Positions 1 through 9,571 of a stretch of DNA of 64,000 nt are shown piece by piece (position 1 is the first letter of the stretch; each line of letters starts with the position of its first letter). Both the position numbers and the translations under genes were made by a program. Source of the DNA: Rhizopus sp. PT2906. Taxonomy: Eukaryota > Mucoromycota > Mucoromycetes > Mucorales > Rhizopodaceae. The notes below the pieces were generated by a model, which had not been told where the DNA came from, ran no database searches, and saw only the letters and a program-made list of their open reading frames with translations. The stretch is from positions 1-64,000 of the forward strand of contig JAMYHX010000086.1 of assembly GCA_025529335.1 (NCBI GenBank), read 5' to 3'.

Positions 1-66
1 TTCACTCACCGAGTAAAATCCGAGTAAAACTCCTAGTTTACTCAGGTTTCATCACCGAGTAAAACG
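1..66. repeat. Short GAGTAAA-type direct and inverted repeats at window edge
   Basis: The word CGAGTAAAA occurs three times (about 10-18, 21-29 and 56-64), and arms GAGTAAA (22-28) and TTTACTC (37-43) form a small palindrome-like pair. This could be the end of a repeat or transposon that continues left of the window. Seen directly; identity unknown. Confidence 0.35.
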
Positions 67-732
67 CGCAATTATTTGCAGTGATATATTGAACGCTTCC
101 CTAAGCTATGATGGCTTCTGACTACTATGAAGAGATGAGAATGGTTTGATAATGTTGGTGGATTTGAGCGCGTTAGAAATGGGTACGAATTGAGTGAAAG
201 GCAGTTGTTTGTAGATTGAGGAAAAAATGTCCCTGTTGACGTGTTTGATATAAATCATTATAATAACTCGATTATAGTAAAGTAGAGCATACATTCTACT
301 TTACATTCATCTATCGCATCTGATAAGAATAACTTATAATAATAATAACAATAACTATAGTAGCTACTAGTATAACAATAATAACATAAGCATAAATAAT
401 GTCAGTGGCGACAATAATATAGATAACTTGAGAGAAACAAACATTAATTAGTGAATAAATTCAATGTAATACCTATGTAATTTTTATTAGTTCTATTTCA
501 TGTATACTGAATTATATTTATTATTTTAAATTATGGACTAAAATTATGAAATATTTTTTAATAAAATCTAAAACAGACTCTTTATTATGTATTTTTATTA
601 GTAATTCATATAGTTCTTTATATGTAATAATAGTGTATTTTAATTTATTTTTTTCTTCATAAAATAGCAAGACTTTGGATATATATTTTGCATATTTATT
701 TATAAAACAATGAAAATATAATATTTCAAAAC
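67..732. other. AT-rich stretch without a recognisable gene
   Basis: Only short chance reading frames are present (one of 62 codons on the minus strand at 106-294 has no recognisable motif). The sequence becomes increasingly AT-rich to the right and leads into the island of minus-strand ORFs. I see no RNA gene or transposon end here apart from the GAGTAAA repeats at the very edge. Confidence 0.4.
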
Positions 733-1207
733 TTATATTATCTTTATATATTCAAATGGAAATTTTTTAAAACAAAAATAGTCATCTAAGAATAAATGTT
801 CATAATCTGTTTTTTCACTATATTTTGTATTTATATATAAGATTTCTAAATTGTGTTTATTTTTCTCTATCTTCTTCTTCTCTTTTTGTTTTAATTTCTT
901 TTTTTTTATCTTTTGATTTTTTTTTTTGTATTTTTTGTATTTCATCATAATATATATTTTCATATATTTTTGAAAAATTGTACTTTTTAAACCTTTTTAT
1001 AAAAGTTTCATAATTATATTTATTTATATAATCATAAATGTTTTCAAGAAAAGTTACTTTTTGAATAACTCTATTTTCATACAAAGTAAGTTGTTTACCA
1101 CAATTATTAGCCAGCCAATTTCTGTTTTTTGATTTTTGGCTGTTAAGTTTACAAAATATATTAAGTATGTATAATAAGTCGATATATAATAAATTATATT
1201 TATTCAT
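733..1207 (-). pseudogene. Lysine/tyrosine/asparagine-rich hypothetical protein, probably frameshifted
   Basis: Not recognised. An ATG-started frame runs from 1207 to 857 (116 codons) and a second, in another frame, from 963 to 733 (76 codons). They overlap at a poly-A/poly-Lys stretch (about 880-940). The natural reading is one ORF of about 150 codons broken by a slip in the homopolymer, or two overlapping short ORFs. Composition is extreme (Lys, Tyr, Asn, Ile) and matches the AT-rich island, not the neighbouring genes. It follows the Cys/His ORF on the same strand after a 74-bp gap, so the two may belong to one element. No intron or signal peptide is evident. It could be non-coding AT-rich DNA with chance ORFs. 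Confidence 0.35.
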
Positions 1208-1281
1208 AATACTATTAATATAAAAAATATTATATTGTTTTTTTTTCTTTACAATTTCTGATTCATAAGCATATGTGTTTT

Positions 1282-1674
1282 CTAATAAGAATAGTTGTGA
1301 TATATTATATTACATTTATATACAAAAGTATTGTTTTTCATATTCTTTTTTTCATGATAGTGACAGAAATTGGAATTCTTTTTTTTTGATTTCTGTTTAC
1401 AAGTTTTACCATACTTTGTAATACCATTGCATAATGGTTGTAGTTGTTTAACAACATTATGTCTTTTACAGAAAATATTATTTTTCTTGTTTTTAATAAG
1501 ATAAAATTTGTTTTTATTTAGACCTTTTTTATTAATATGTTTACAAAAATTATTATCTATTAATTCTAAAAGTATTTGTTCTTGATCATAGGATGTTTGT
1601 TTATTAGTGTGTTTATAAAACAGGCTTAGAATATCAGAAAGATACTTGAAATTGCAAGGAATATAGTAGACCAT
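1282..1674 (-). CDS. Small hypothetical protein with Cys/His (zinc-knuckle-like) modules
   Basis: Not recognised as a named family. The 130-residue ATG-started ORF is Lys/Asn-rich. Its C-terminal half has a module of the form C-x(n)-G-x2-C-x(9)-F-C-x2-H (CNGITKYGKTC, then FCHYH). An upstream half-module ends in NIFCKRH. Such CxxxT..G..C...CxxH knuckles occur in several mobile-element and large-DNA-virus proteins; that is a general resemblance, not an assignment. The ORF sits alone in very AT-rich DNA, in tandem with the Lys-rich ORF downstream. It shows no intron signals, unlike nearly all real genes in the window. A selfish or horizontally acquired origin is an inference. Confidence 0.45.
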   Translation of the reverse strand: MVYYIPCNFKYLSDILSLFYKHTNKQTSYDQEQILLELIDNNFCKHINKKGLNKNKFYLIKNKKNNIFCKRHNVVKQLQPLCNGITKYGKTCKQKSKKKNSNFCHYHEKKNMKNNTFVYKCNIIYHNYSY

Positions 1675-2529
1675 TTTATTTATATATAAAAATTCATTTT
1701 TCTATATTTATGTTAAAATATATAATGATAATTTACTTTCAGAGTTTGAAATTATTCAAATCATTATTGTAATTTTAATTTATAGATTTATAAAAAAAGT
1801 TAAAATTTTATTGTAAAAAATGGATTTCTCATTTTTAGTGTAACAATAAATAGTTACACTTTTCTATATCTGAGACCTTAATATACAGAACAAAATATAA
1901 TATAGTTTTCATAATAATATAAAACATATAATGTAAAAATTATTAAAAGATGATATTTAACTTTATAAATATTATACACTATTTTATTTATTTACACAAA
2001 ATCGGTTATCAGATTGATTTATAATCATCTATGTATGATTATCTCTCTGAGGTTGATTTAGTAAGAAATACAATAGACAGGGACAAACAAGTATTTGTGG
2101 GTGTGTTATTTGGACTAGTGTAGTATCCACGCTACTATTCAGTGCTTAAATACAATATTTAGAGTTGAACCCAATGTTACTATAAGATCTGTCACACCTT
2201 AATCAAATGTGGTCAATGCAGTTTAAAAATATCTCAGCTTCTTAATACATAATGATAGATTGTGCTATCATCTCTTTTCTCTTCACTTTATTCTGAATAA
2301 AGATACAACACAGTCTCATCGTGATTTTACTTTGTTTAAACATATCTTGAAAACCTAAATACAACAATGATTACTAAATGACTCTAATTGGTTATTCTTG
2401 TAAAGACTACGCATCGGAATAGTGCTTATAAATCACTTTGTATTCCTTATTGACTACGCACAGACTCTGTCTTTACCTAATATGGAAATTATAATCTTCA
2501 TTCTATAACAACCACTACCTTCATCCTCC
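1675..2529. other. AT-rich non-coding DNA between Cys/His ORF and recombinase remnant
   Basis: No ORF of note on either strand and no recognisable RNA gene. AT content falls gradually towards 2500. The stretch may contain 5' parts of the tyrosine-recombinase element that starts around 2530, but no motif supports this. Confidence 0.4.
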
Positions 2530-3880
2530 TTGGAAATTAATTCCAAAAGTACTTCACATGTTCAAACGCCAGAAAGTACAGGAAGCCATACTTGTGACTC
2601 CGTATTGGAAGACTCAATATTGGTACCCAATGATTCTAGCACTGTCGAAAGAACCTCCCTTGATCATACCAATCAACAAGAAATGGAACTTGGCCGCCTG
2701 GAAATTATCAAAACCTTCAATACGCAAGACGGTATATATGAATTAACAAACAGAGTTTTACAACAGTCCCATCGCAAGAGGACTCACCAGTTATACAACT
2801 GCATATGGTCGTTGTGGACCTCATGGTGCAAGAAACAGCAGCCAGCGATCAACAATTTACAATATGGGCCGAAAAACATCCTGATGTTTTTAGCCCAACA
2901 GCAGCATTATTCATATCAATACTTGAATGTGATTCGTTCTTCAATTGGATCAGTATTCAAAACAGTTCACAAAGACAAGCCGTCTTCAGCATAACACCCA
3001 TTGATTCTAGAATTTTTTGCAGCAAAGAAAAGACCTGAAGTTATTCTTCCCAAGAAACAGCAATTGGAAACATGGGATCTTGGCATCCTCCCTCGATACA
3101 TGGTGAAAAACTACAGCAATAATGACACTTTATCGTTACCTCAACTGCAAGAAAAAGGCGATCTTACTACGCTGTATAGCTACGATGTGGAGACCTCGAT
3201 CTGACATTAGTGCATTACAAGCACGAGACATTGAATTCAGCTATATAAATAAAGGAAGTTCAACAACGCAAATTGTTACTGGAATAACATTACATATCCA
3301 TCAACCTAAGGAAAACCAGTCAAAAGTAACAAAACTTGGGACGATTAGCCTGTCACACTTGTGCCCAGTAAGAACCACGTTTGAGTTTATGAACAAGACC
3401 TGATCATTGCGATCAAAATTACCAGCAGACCATACACTCTTTCTTGCCAACATTGCCCAACAAGAGAAGATAAAATCTACCGCCCTTGTAACAGTCGCGA
3501 GCATTGTGAAGAGAAACATGAAGGCAGCAGGCATTAATACCAATATCTATGGCCCTCATATATTACGATCAGCAAGTAGCACCAAAGCTTTTCAACTTGG
3601 CACGGATATCCAAAAGATCAAACAACACGCTCATTGGAGCTTAGAAACAAACACATTTGAAAGGCTTTATCTCAAACTACCACACCAACAAGCGGATAGC
3701 ACCATCATCAATGAATCAATTTTTTCTTCGCTTACGGAGAACAATACCACATCTGGAGTCCGACTAGAGTCAACTGGAATTGGTGTAGGAATGACCAGCA
3801 ATGCTAAAGTTGACGAAAGGAGGACAAAAGATGTGGTACTCTCAGCCCCATGGTATATCCGTATCTTTGGCTATCAGTAA
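2530..3880 (+). pseudogene. Tyrosine recombinase of a DIRS/Crypton-like element, broken
   Basis: The order of motifs is that of a tyrosine recombinase. A core-binding, SAM-like N-terminal part lies at 2760-2990. A segment with DLGILPRYM and LSLPQLQEK lies at 3070-3165. The first catalytic Arg is in MWRPRSDISAL (about 3185-3220). The C-terminal catalytic box GPHILRSAS (HxxR) is followed by HAHW and the Tyr in FERLYLKL (about 3550-3680). The gene is disrupted: a TAA at 2992-2994, a change of frame between about 3155 and 3175, and a TGA at 3401-3403. The first frame opens with TTG rather than ATG, so the true start is unknown. DIRS and Crypton elements are known in Mucoromycota, but I see no reverse transcriptase here, which favours a Crypton-like element or a fragment of DIRS. 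Confidence 0.75.
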
Positions 3881-4015
3881 AGACCCTCCCATTTATTATA
3901 TATATATAAAAGGAGAAAAAATTGGCTTGCACGCCCTGAAAAGGATAAAGTAACATGTTAAATTTTATATTATTTCGAATAAATCTTTTGTCCTCCTTTC
4001 GTCAACTTTAGCATT
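3800..4015. repeat. Perfect 33-bp inverted repeat around a 150-bp spacer
   Basis: Bases 3800-3832 and 3983-4015 are exact reverse complements over 33 bp, and identity stops abruptly on both sides. The left arm lies inside the 3' coding end of the recombinase remnant; the right arm lies beyond its stop and just before a small downstream ORF. It could be the terminal structure of the element, a hairpin, or the product of an inverted duplication. Directly visible in the sequence. Confidence 0.9.
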
Positions 4016-4036
4016 TTTGTTACAGAACATTCTTCA

Positions 4037-4255
4037 ATGTCTCAAGATAATCTAACAGCTGAGATGGCCAATCTTCTTGCTGCTTATCGCTCTTATAGAG
4101 AACATCCGTATCGTTTAACAGATGAGCAAATGGCGAATATAAGATTGGGTACAGAGTTGATTCTGTCTGCAATTGACGAAAATAATAAGAAACAATGCAA
4201 CAAATCAAAATTTCTCAGCCCAAAGACGATAAAAGGAAGACGTGACTTCCTTTAA
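4037..4255 (+). CDS. Small hypothetical protein downstream of the recombinase remnant
   Basis: A 72-codon ORF with its own ATG, 21 bp after the right arm of the inverted repeat. Predicted protein is hydrophilic and helical (Glu, Asn, Arg) with a basic tail ending in KGRRDFL. No domain recognised. It may be a second gene of the recombinase element, an exon of something larger (a TTACAG acceptor-like site lies just upstream), or a chance ORF. Confidence 0.3.
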   Translation: MSQDNLTAEMANLLAAYRSYREHPYRLTDEQMANIRLGTELILSAIDENNKKQCNKSKFLSPKTIKGRRDFL

Positions 4256-4394
4256 TTTTAAAGTTCCCTAAGTAGCGAGGGTATAAGTAAATCTGTGCAA
4301 ATGTGTAGTGCAAATAGCAAAACCCGTGTCTTTACGTGTGCGTAGTGTTTCCCTTTAAAAATTGAATAATACCATTAAACCAGCTCAGTAAGCC

Positions 4395-5345
4395 GTTACC
4401 TAATGCGAAGTTGTTGCAAAAGTTAAGCCAGCCCAAATTGCATGGCAGATTGGCCGACATTACCAAAGTAGTACTCGAATAATTCGCAAGTTTAAGGAAT
4501 CATACATCATCACTCCTTTACCACGCAGCGGACGCCCTCAGAACTTGTTCACAAAGGGATCGTAGATGGCTTCAAATCATATTGAGGAATAGCATTCGCG
4601 CTATTTTGCAAGAAATTATAAACCTCTTCTCTGTCAAGATTGAAAAGACAAAGATGGGATTTGGAACAGAATCGCAACAAAGAAGCCGTTCTTAAGAAGA
4701 ACAAGAATGCAAGACTAGAATTTGCAAAAAAGTACAGAAAGCGGGCTCTAGAGATTTGGAGAGAGATCATTTGGACCGATGAATCTACATTTGAGTAAGG
4801 TGCTTACTCTAGGCAAATAAGAGTATGGAGAAAGCTGGAGAAAGATATGAGGAAGCTTACCTAGCCCCCACATTCAAAAGTAGGAGGCATTTGTTGATGG
4901 TTTGGGAAGACATTATCTTCAGCAAGAAGATTCCTCTTGTGTTTATGAAGAAAGATAAACGCGCGGCGGTGGTTTTTGTAGAGCAGGTGTATGGACAAGT
5001 CTTGTTGGATTTTTACAGCAGCCTGCCAACTCTAATCCTTATAGAAGATAATGCACCTGTCCACGCCGCAAAGTATGCAAGAAAGTAGAGGGAAAATCAT
5101 GTATTTGAAGAGTTGAAGTGGCCCACGCAATCGCCTGACTTAAATCCTATTAAAAATCTCTGGTACCAAATGAAGACAAAGATAAGTCTCAATGACATTG
5201 GCCTGAGGACCATGGAGGGCTTGAAGGAGATGATGAGAGATATGTGGAATTGCATTCCCAGGGCATAAAATCAATAAGCTTATAGGTATCATGCCAAAGC
5301 GCACAAAGGCGGTGATAATGAGCTGAGGAGGGCCCACTCGCCGGT
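4395..5345 (+). pseudogene. Tc1/mariner-type (DDE) transposase, degenerate
   Basis: Recognisable pieces appear in the order of a Tc1 transposase. A helix-turn-helix region (AQIAWQIGRHYQSS, LPRSGRPQ) lies at about 4415-4540. The first catalytic Asp is in WTDES (4772-4786). The second is in IEDNAPVH (about 5040-5065). The third box, SPDLNPIKNLW, lies at about 5130-5165. Stops at 4796-4798 (TAA) and 5086-5088 (TAG) and at least two frame changes break the reading frame. The third catalytic residue, normally Glu in SPDLNPIE, is Lys here. I could not find clear terminal inverted repeats, so the element limits are approximate. Known function of intact copies: cut-and-paste transposition. Confidence 0.8.
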
Positions 5346-5549
5346 AATTATTTTTCGGTGACAATTGTATTTTGAAAGTGTATGAGAGTCAGTGCATTTC
5401 GGTAGATTTAGCATCAAAGATAGTACATAATAAAATTTATTTACAAAGAGTTGTGCTTATTAAAAGAAGAAATAATACATGATTTAAATAAGAATAAAGA
5501 AAAAGAAAATTGTATATGAGGATAGCTACAGTAGGATATTAAACATTAA

Positions 5550-8500
5550 TTATTGAGATCGTTGTTCAATAGAGATAGAGGAAAGAACGGTATGCTGATT
5601 ATCTTCTTCAAAACTTTCAACATTGGCTTGATCATTGGAGGGCACCCAGCCTGTGGAGGGAGCAGTAGCTACCATACTAGGAAGTACAATTGAGGCAGCA
5701 ATACCTTCACTAACCCGCTTTTCAGAGTATTTGGGCGCAGCATCATGCTTGAAGTTTTCTAAACCCGACTGGACATTATTGAATGCATTGCTCCATGTAA
5801 TGCGCTCATTTCCAGCTACGTACACTGTGGGTGACACCAAATGTTCGTTCTTTCCAAGGTATCGTTGACGAGCTTTAGGGTTAAAGAAGAAGACAAAACT
5901 AAAGAGTTCATCAGGTATCAGGCGAATGACAACACCAATAGGAATTGAAATAAGCCCAACGCAGATAGAGATTGCCCAAGAGATGCCATCGATGCGAACC
6001 ACTTGGAAGGCAGCGCCACCAAAGTTAACAATGATACTTTGTAAGCCGACACAAAGGAAGAAGATAAAGAGAAAGAACTTGTTAGAAAGAATGTTATGGA
6101 AAATATTGAGATGAGAGTCGATACGACGACAGTTGATTTCGTTAAAGATCTGGCAAAAGACAAAGGTGTTGAAGACAATTGTCTGCAAAATAGGATCATC
6201 TGCCTCGTAGTGTAGAATATCGCTGTACAGCAAGACGACAGTGACAATGATCTGAAATATACTTTGGCCGATGATCATCTTCCACATCTTGAATGTAATC
6301 AAAGGTGACGTACGAGCTTCAGGAGGACGGTCTAAGAGCTCTTCGGTAGGTGGGTCAGTAGCCAAGGCAAGGGCAGCAAAGGTATCCATAATCAAATTAA
6401 CCCATAACAGTTGAACAGCAGTCAATACAGACTTTTGTTTTGAACTGGCAACAGCAGAGATAAAGGTAAGTATGACGGCAGTGATGTTGACAGTGATTTG
6501 GAATTCCAGGAATTTCTTGACGGAATCATTAACGCAACGACCCCACATGATAGCTTTGACAATACTGGCAAAATTGTCATCCATCAGAATTATACTGGAT
6601 GCTTCCTTGGCCACTTCTGTACCAGTGATACCCATAGAAAAGCCCACGTCAGCAAGTTTAAGGGCAGGACCATCATTCGTACCATCACCTGTGACAGCAA
6701 CAATGTCACCAAGCTCACGAAGTCTTCTCACGAGTATCTGCTTATCTTCAGGACTGGAACGAGCCAAAACTTGAAGTCGAGGAAGGATAGCATCCATTTG
6801 ATGTGTAGGCAAGTTACGGAAGATAGGACCTTCCATTACGATACCACCTGGGGTATAGATACCACATTGCTTGGCAATACTCTTGGCAGTTACAACATTA
6901 TCACCCGTGACCATACGAATAAAGACACCAGCCTTTTGACAAGCTTTGACAGCTTCTTTGACACCGGGGCGAAGAGGATCTTCAATACCAACGACACCAA
7001 CCAGAACTAATCCCTTGTTGTCAATCAAGTCCTCATAAGGCACTTCTGTCTCTTCACCTACGACCTTTTCATGACCCTTGTAAGGTGGCCAGTTCTCGAA
7101 ATCACGGAAAGCAATACCAATAGTACGAAGACTACGTGTGGCGTAGCTTTGGATGATTCTGTCTATACGTTTTCTATCTTCGGATGATAAGGGACGTGTC
7201 TTGGTGTCATCAGTGTCAGTGTACTTGGCGGCGTTCAAGGTCAGGATGTGTGAGCAATGTTCAGCCAGGATTTCGGATGCACCCTTAACGTAAGCACGAT
7301 AGATGATCTTGCCTGAAGGAAGCTTCATGCGAACAACAGTAGCCATGGCCTTACGTTCTGAGCTAAAAGGAAACAGTTGAATGACAGGCCATCGTTGACG
7401 AACGTCTTGAAAGTTGTCCGATCCAAGGTTCTTGGCAAATTGAAGCAGGGCAGTTTCTGTCTTGTTACCGACAAAAGAAGGATTACCTTGCTCATCTGTG
7501 CTTTCAAATGCTGTAGAATTAATAGAGATTGCTTCATTCACTAACTGGATAACAGGAGTAGGTAGCTTTTGAGCAAGAGTGTTGATATCATACAGGTCAA
7601 CACGGTCAGCAGGTGGGCTTTGCAAAAATCTAAATGAGGATCCCAGAGTACCAGCGACGACAGTCATCTTGTTTTGAGTCAGTGTTCCTGTCTTATCAGA
7701 GCATACTGTAGTTGCATTACCCATGGTTTCACATGCAGCTAGGACACGAACAAGGTTGTTATCCTTGAGCATACGTTGTGTAGCATAAGCAAGAGCTAAT
7801 AACGGTCACAATAAAAGTGAGCCTAGATCAATATATTCATTGTTTGTTCTTACCTAATGTAACAGCGAGAGGTAAACCTTCTGGGACAGCGACAACAACA
7901 ATAGTGACAACGACAATGAAAATATCCATAATGTTTGAGACGATGGTAGTAGCTGAGTGAGGAATACCGTATTTCCAACCAGCGAAGTAACGAATAAGCA
8001 AGACGACGAGCATGAGAATACCTGCGGCTGAACCAAGTTTAGCAATCATGGCTGCTAATCCGTTGAGCTTTTCTTGAAGAGGAGTACTTTCATTATCTGA
8101 ACGAAGGGCCATCATAGTACGACCAAAGTAAGAATGAACACCAACACCAGTGACGAGATAAGTGCAGACACCTTCTAATACCTTTGAACCTGAGATGATG
8201 AAAGGATCTGGTAAGTTCTTGTGATGATCGACCTGAATCTTTTCGACAACAGAGCTTGAGCTGCTCACAGAAGATCTTGTGTTTTGTTGTGGTACTGTCA
8301 ATAGATTGGGTGAGGACATGTTCTCTTCAGCATAAAGACGATAGCAGGATTCAAAAGTTTGTTTACGAACAGCATCTGATTCGCCGGTTGCAGCCGATTC
8401 ATCACATCGAACGTTATGTCCTTCAATAAATATGCCGTCAGCTGCAACGATATCACCTGGTTCTAGATGAAGGACGTCCCCGACTTGTATATCATAAATG

Positions 8501-9316
8501 GAAATAAAGACAGTTTTACCATCACGTGTTGCCTATTATAGAATTTAAATATATAAAGAGGAATACAAGTATTATAGATTACCTTGACTGTTCGATCTTC
8601 CTTTTTGGCATTCAGTTTTCGAAATTGTTTTTCTTTTTGAAAGTCATTGACACTTCCTACTGTGACAACGATCACAATAGCCACAATGATAGCCACACCT
8701 TCAACCCATTTAACACCTGGTATCTTATTTCCTTGAGCATCATATTCTGGTTGACCAATATCTTCATATAACCCCACAGCCAAAGAGACGATAGCAGCTA
8801 CAGCTAATAGAATCTAATATGGTATGAATATAGGGTCTTTGATAATATTTGTATGTATATTACAAGTGTTTTGTCATTAAATGCCATCCACATGAGTTGA
8901 AGTAATGATTTTCCTTTGACAGCAGGTAATACATTTTCACCAAAGATGGCTCTTCGTTGATAAAAGGGCTTTCCATCATCTCTTAGTGGCTCATTTGTTT
9001 CATTGTTTAAGTTGGATTGCTTTATAAGTGATTGATCCGAAATAATTTCATTCAGAGTGATATTTGAGTCAATGGTAGATTGAGCTGATAGGCCTCTTTG
9101 AATATTAGCATGTAATCCTTTAGATACACCATTTAAACCACCATAGGCATGAAGTAGTGATATGTTTTTTGGATCTTGTAATGCAGATAATTGATCTGGT
9201 GTAAACGCAAATGGATTTGATGGATTAGAGTGAGGTGTTGTCAGATTATCTCTCATGTCGACTGAAATAGTCTCTTTATTTAATGCTGATGCTTCTTCTT
9301 CTTGCTTAGATGACAT
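5550..9316 (-). CDS. PMC1: P-type Ca2+-transporting ATPase (PMCA/Pmc1 type)
   Basis: Exons 9316-8864, 8813-8583, 8532-7854 and 7795-5550; 1202 residues. This P2B-ATPase pumps Ca2+ out of the cytosol into the vacuole or across the plasma membrane using ATP. Visible signatures are the actuator TGES (near residue 280), VPEGLPLAVTLA in M4 (split by intron 3), the phosphorylation site SDKTGTLT (near 485), MVTGDN and the hinge TGDGTNDGPALKLADVG (near 825). Hydrophobic segments lie in pairs before the actuator, around M4 and in the C-terminal third. The length is close to yeast Pmc1. The roughly 130-residue C-terminal tail is Ser/Glu-rich with no obvious calmodulin site. The three introns are 46-58 nt and keep the frame. 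The start is the first ATG of the frame, in an A-rich context. It could be vacuolar or plasma-membrane; the sequence does not decide. Confidence 0.95.
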
Positions 9317-9571
9317 ATTGATAGCATTTATTTTGAAGAAAATGAAAATGAATGAATTTAATGTATTTATATTATAAATTAAGGAATTCTAGGAAAGTAA
9401 AAATTAAATGACCGATCATACAATTTCTTTCAATTCTACACTGAAAGTTCTAAAGTTTATTTACTGAGAGGGAAGAATTAACAAAATAGGAAGGAAATCC
9501 TTTTTTTGTTTATGGTTACTGCGATCCATACCATATAAAGTAAATGACATCTTTCCTAATGGGATCGACAT

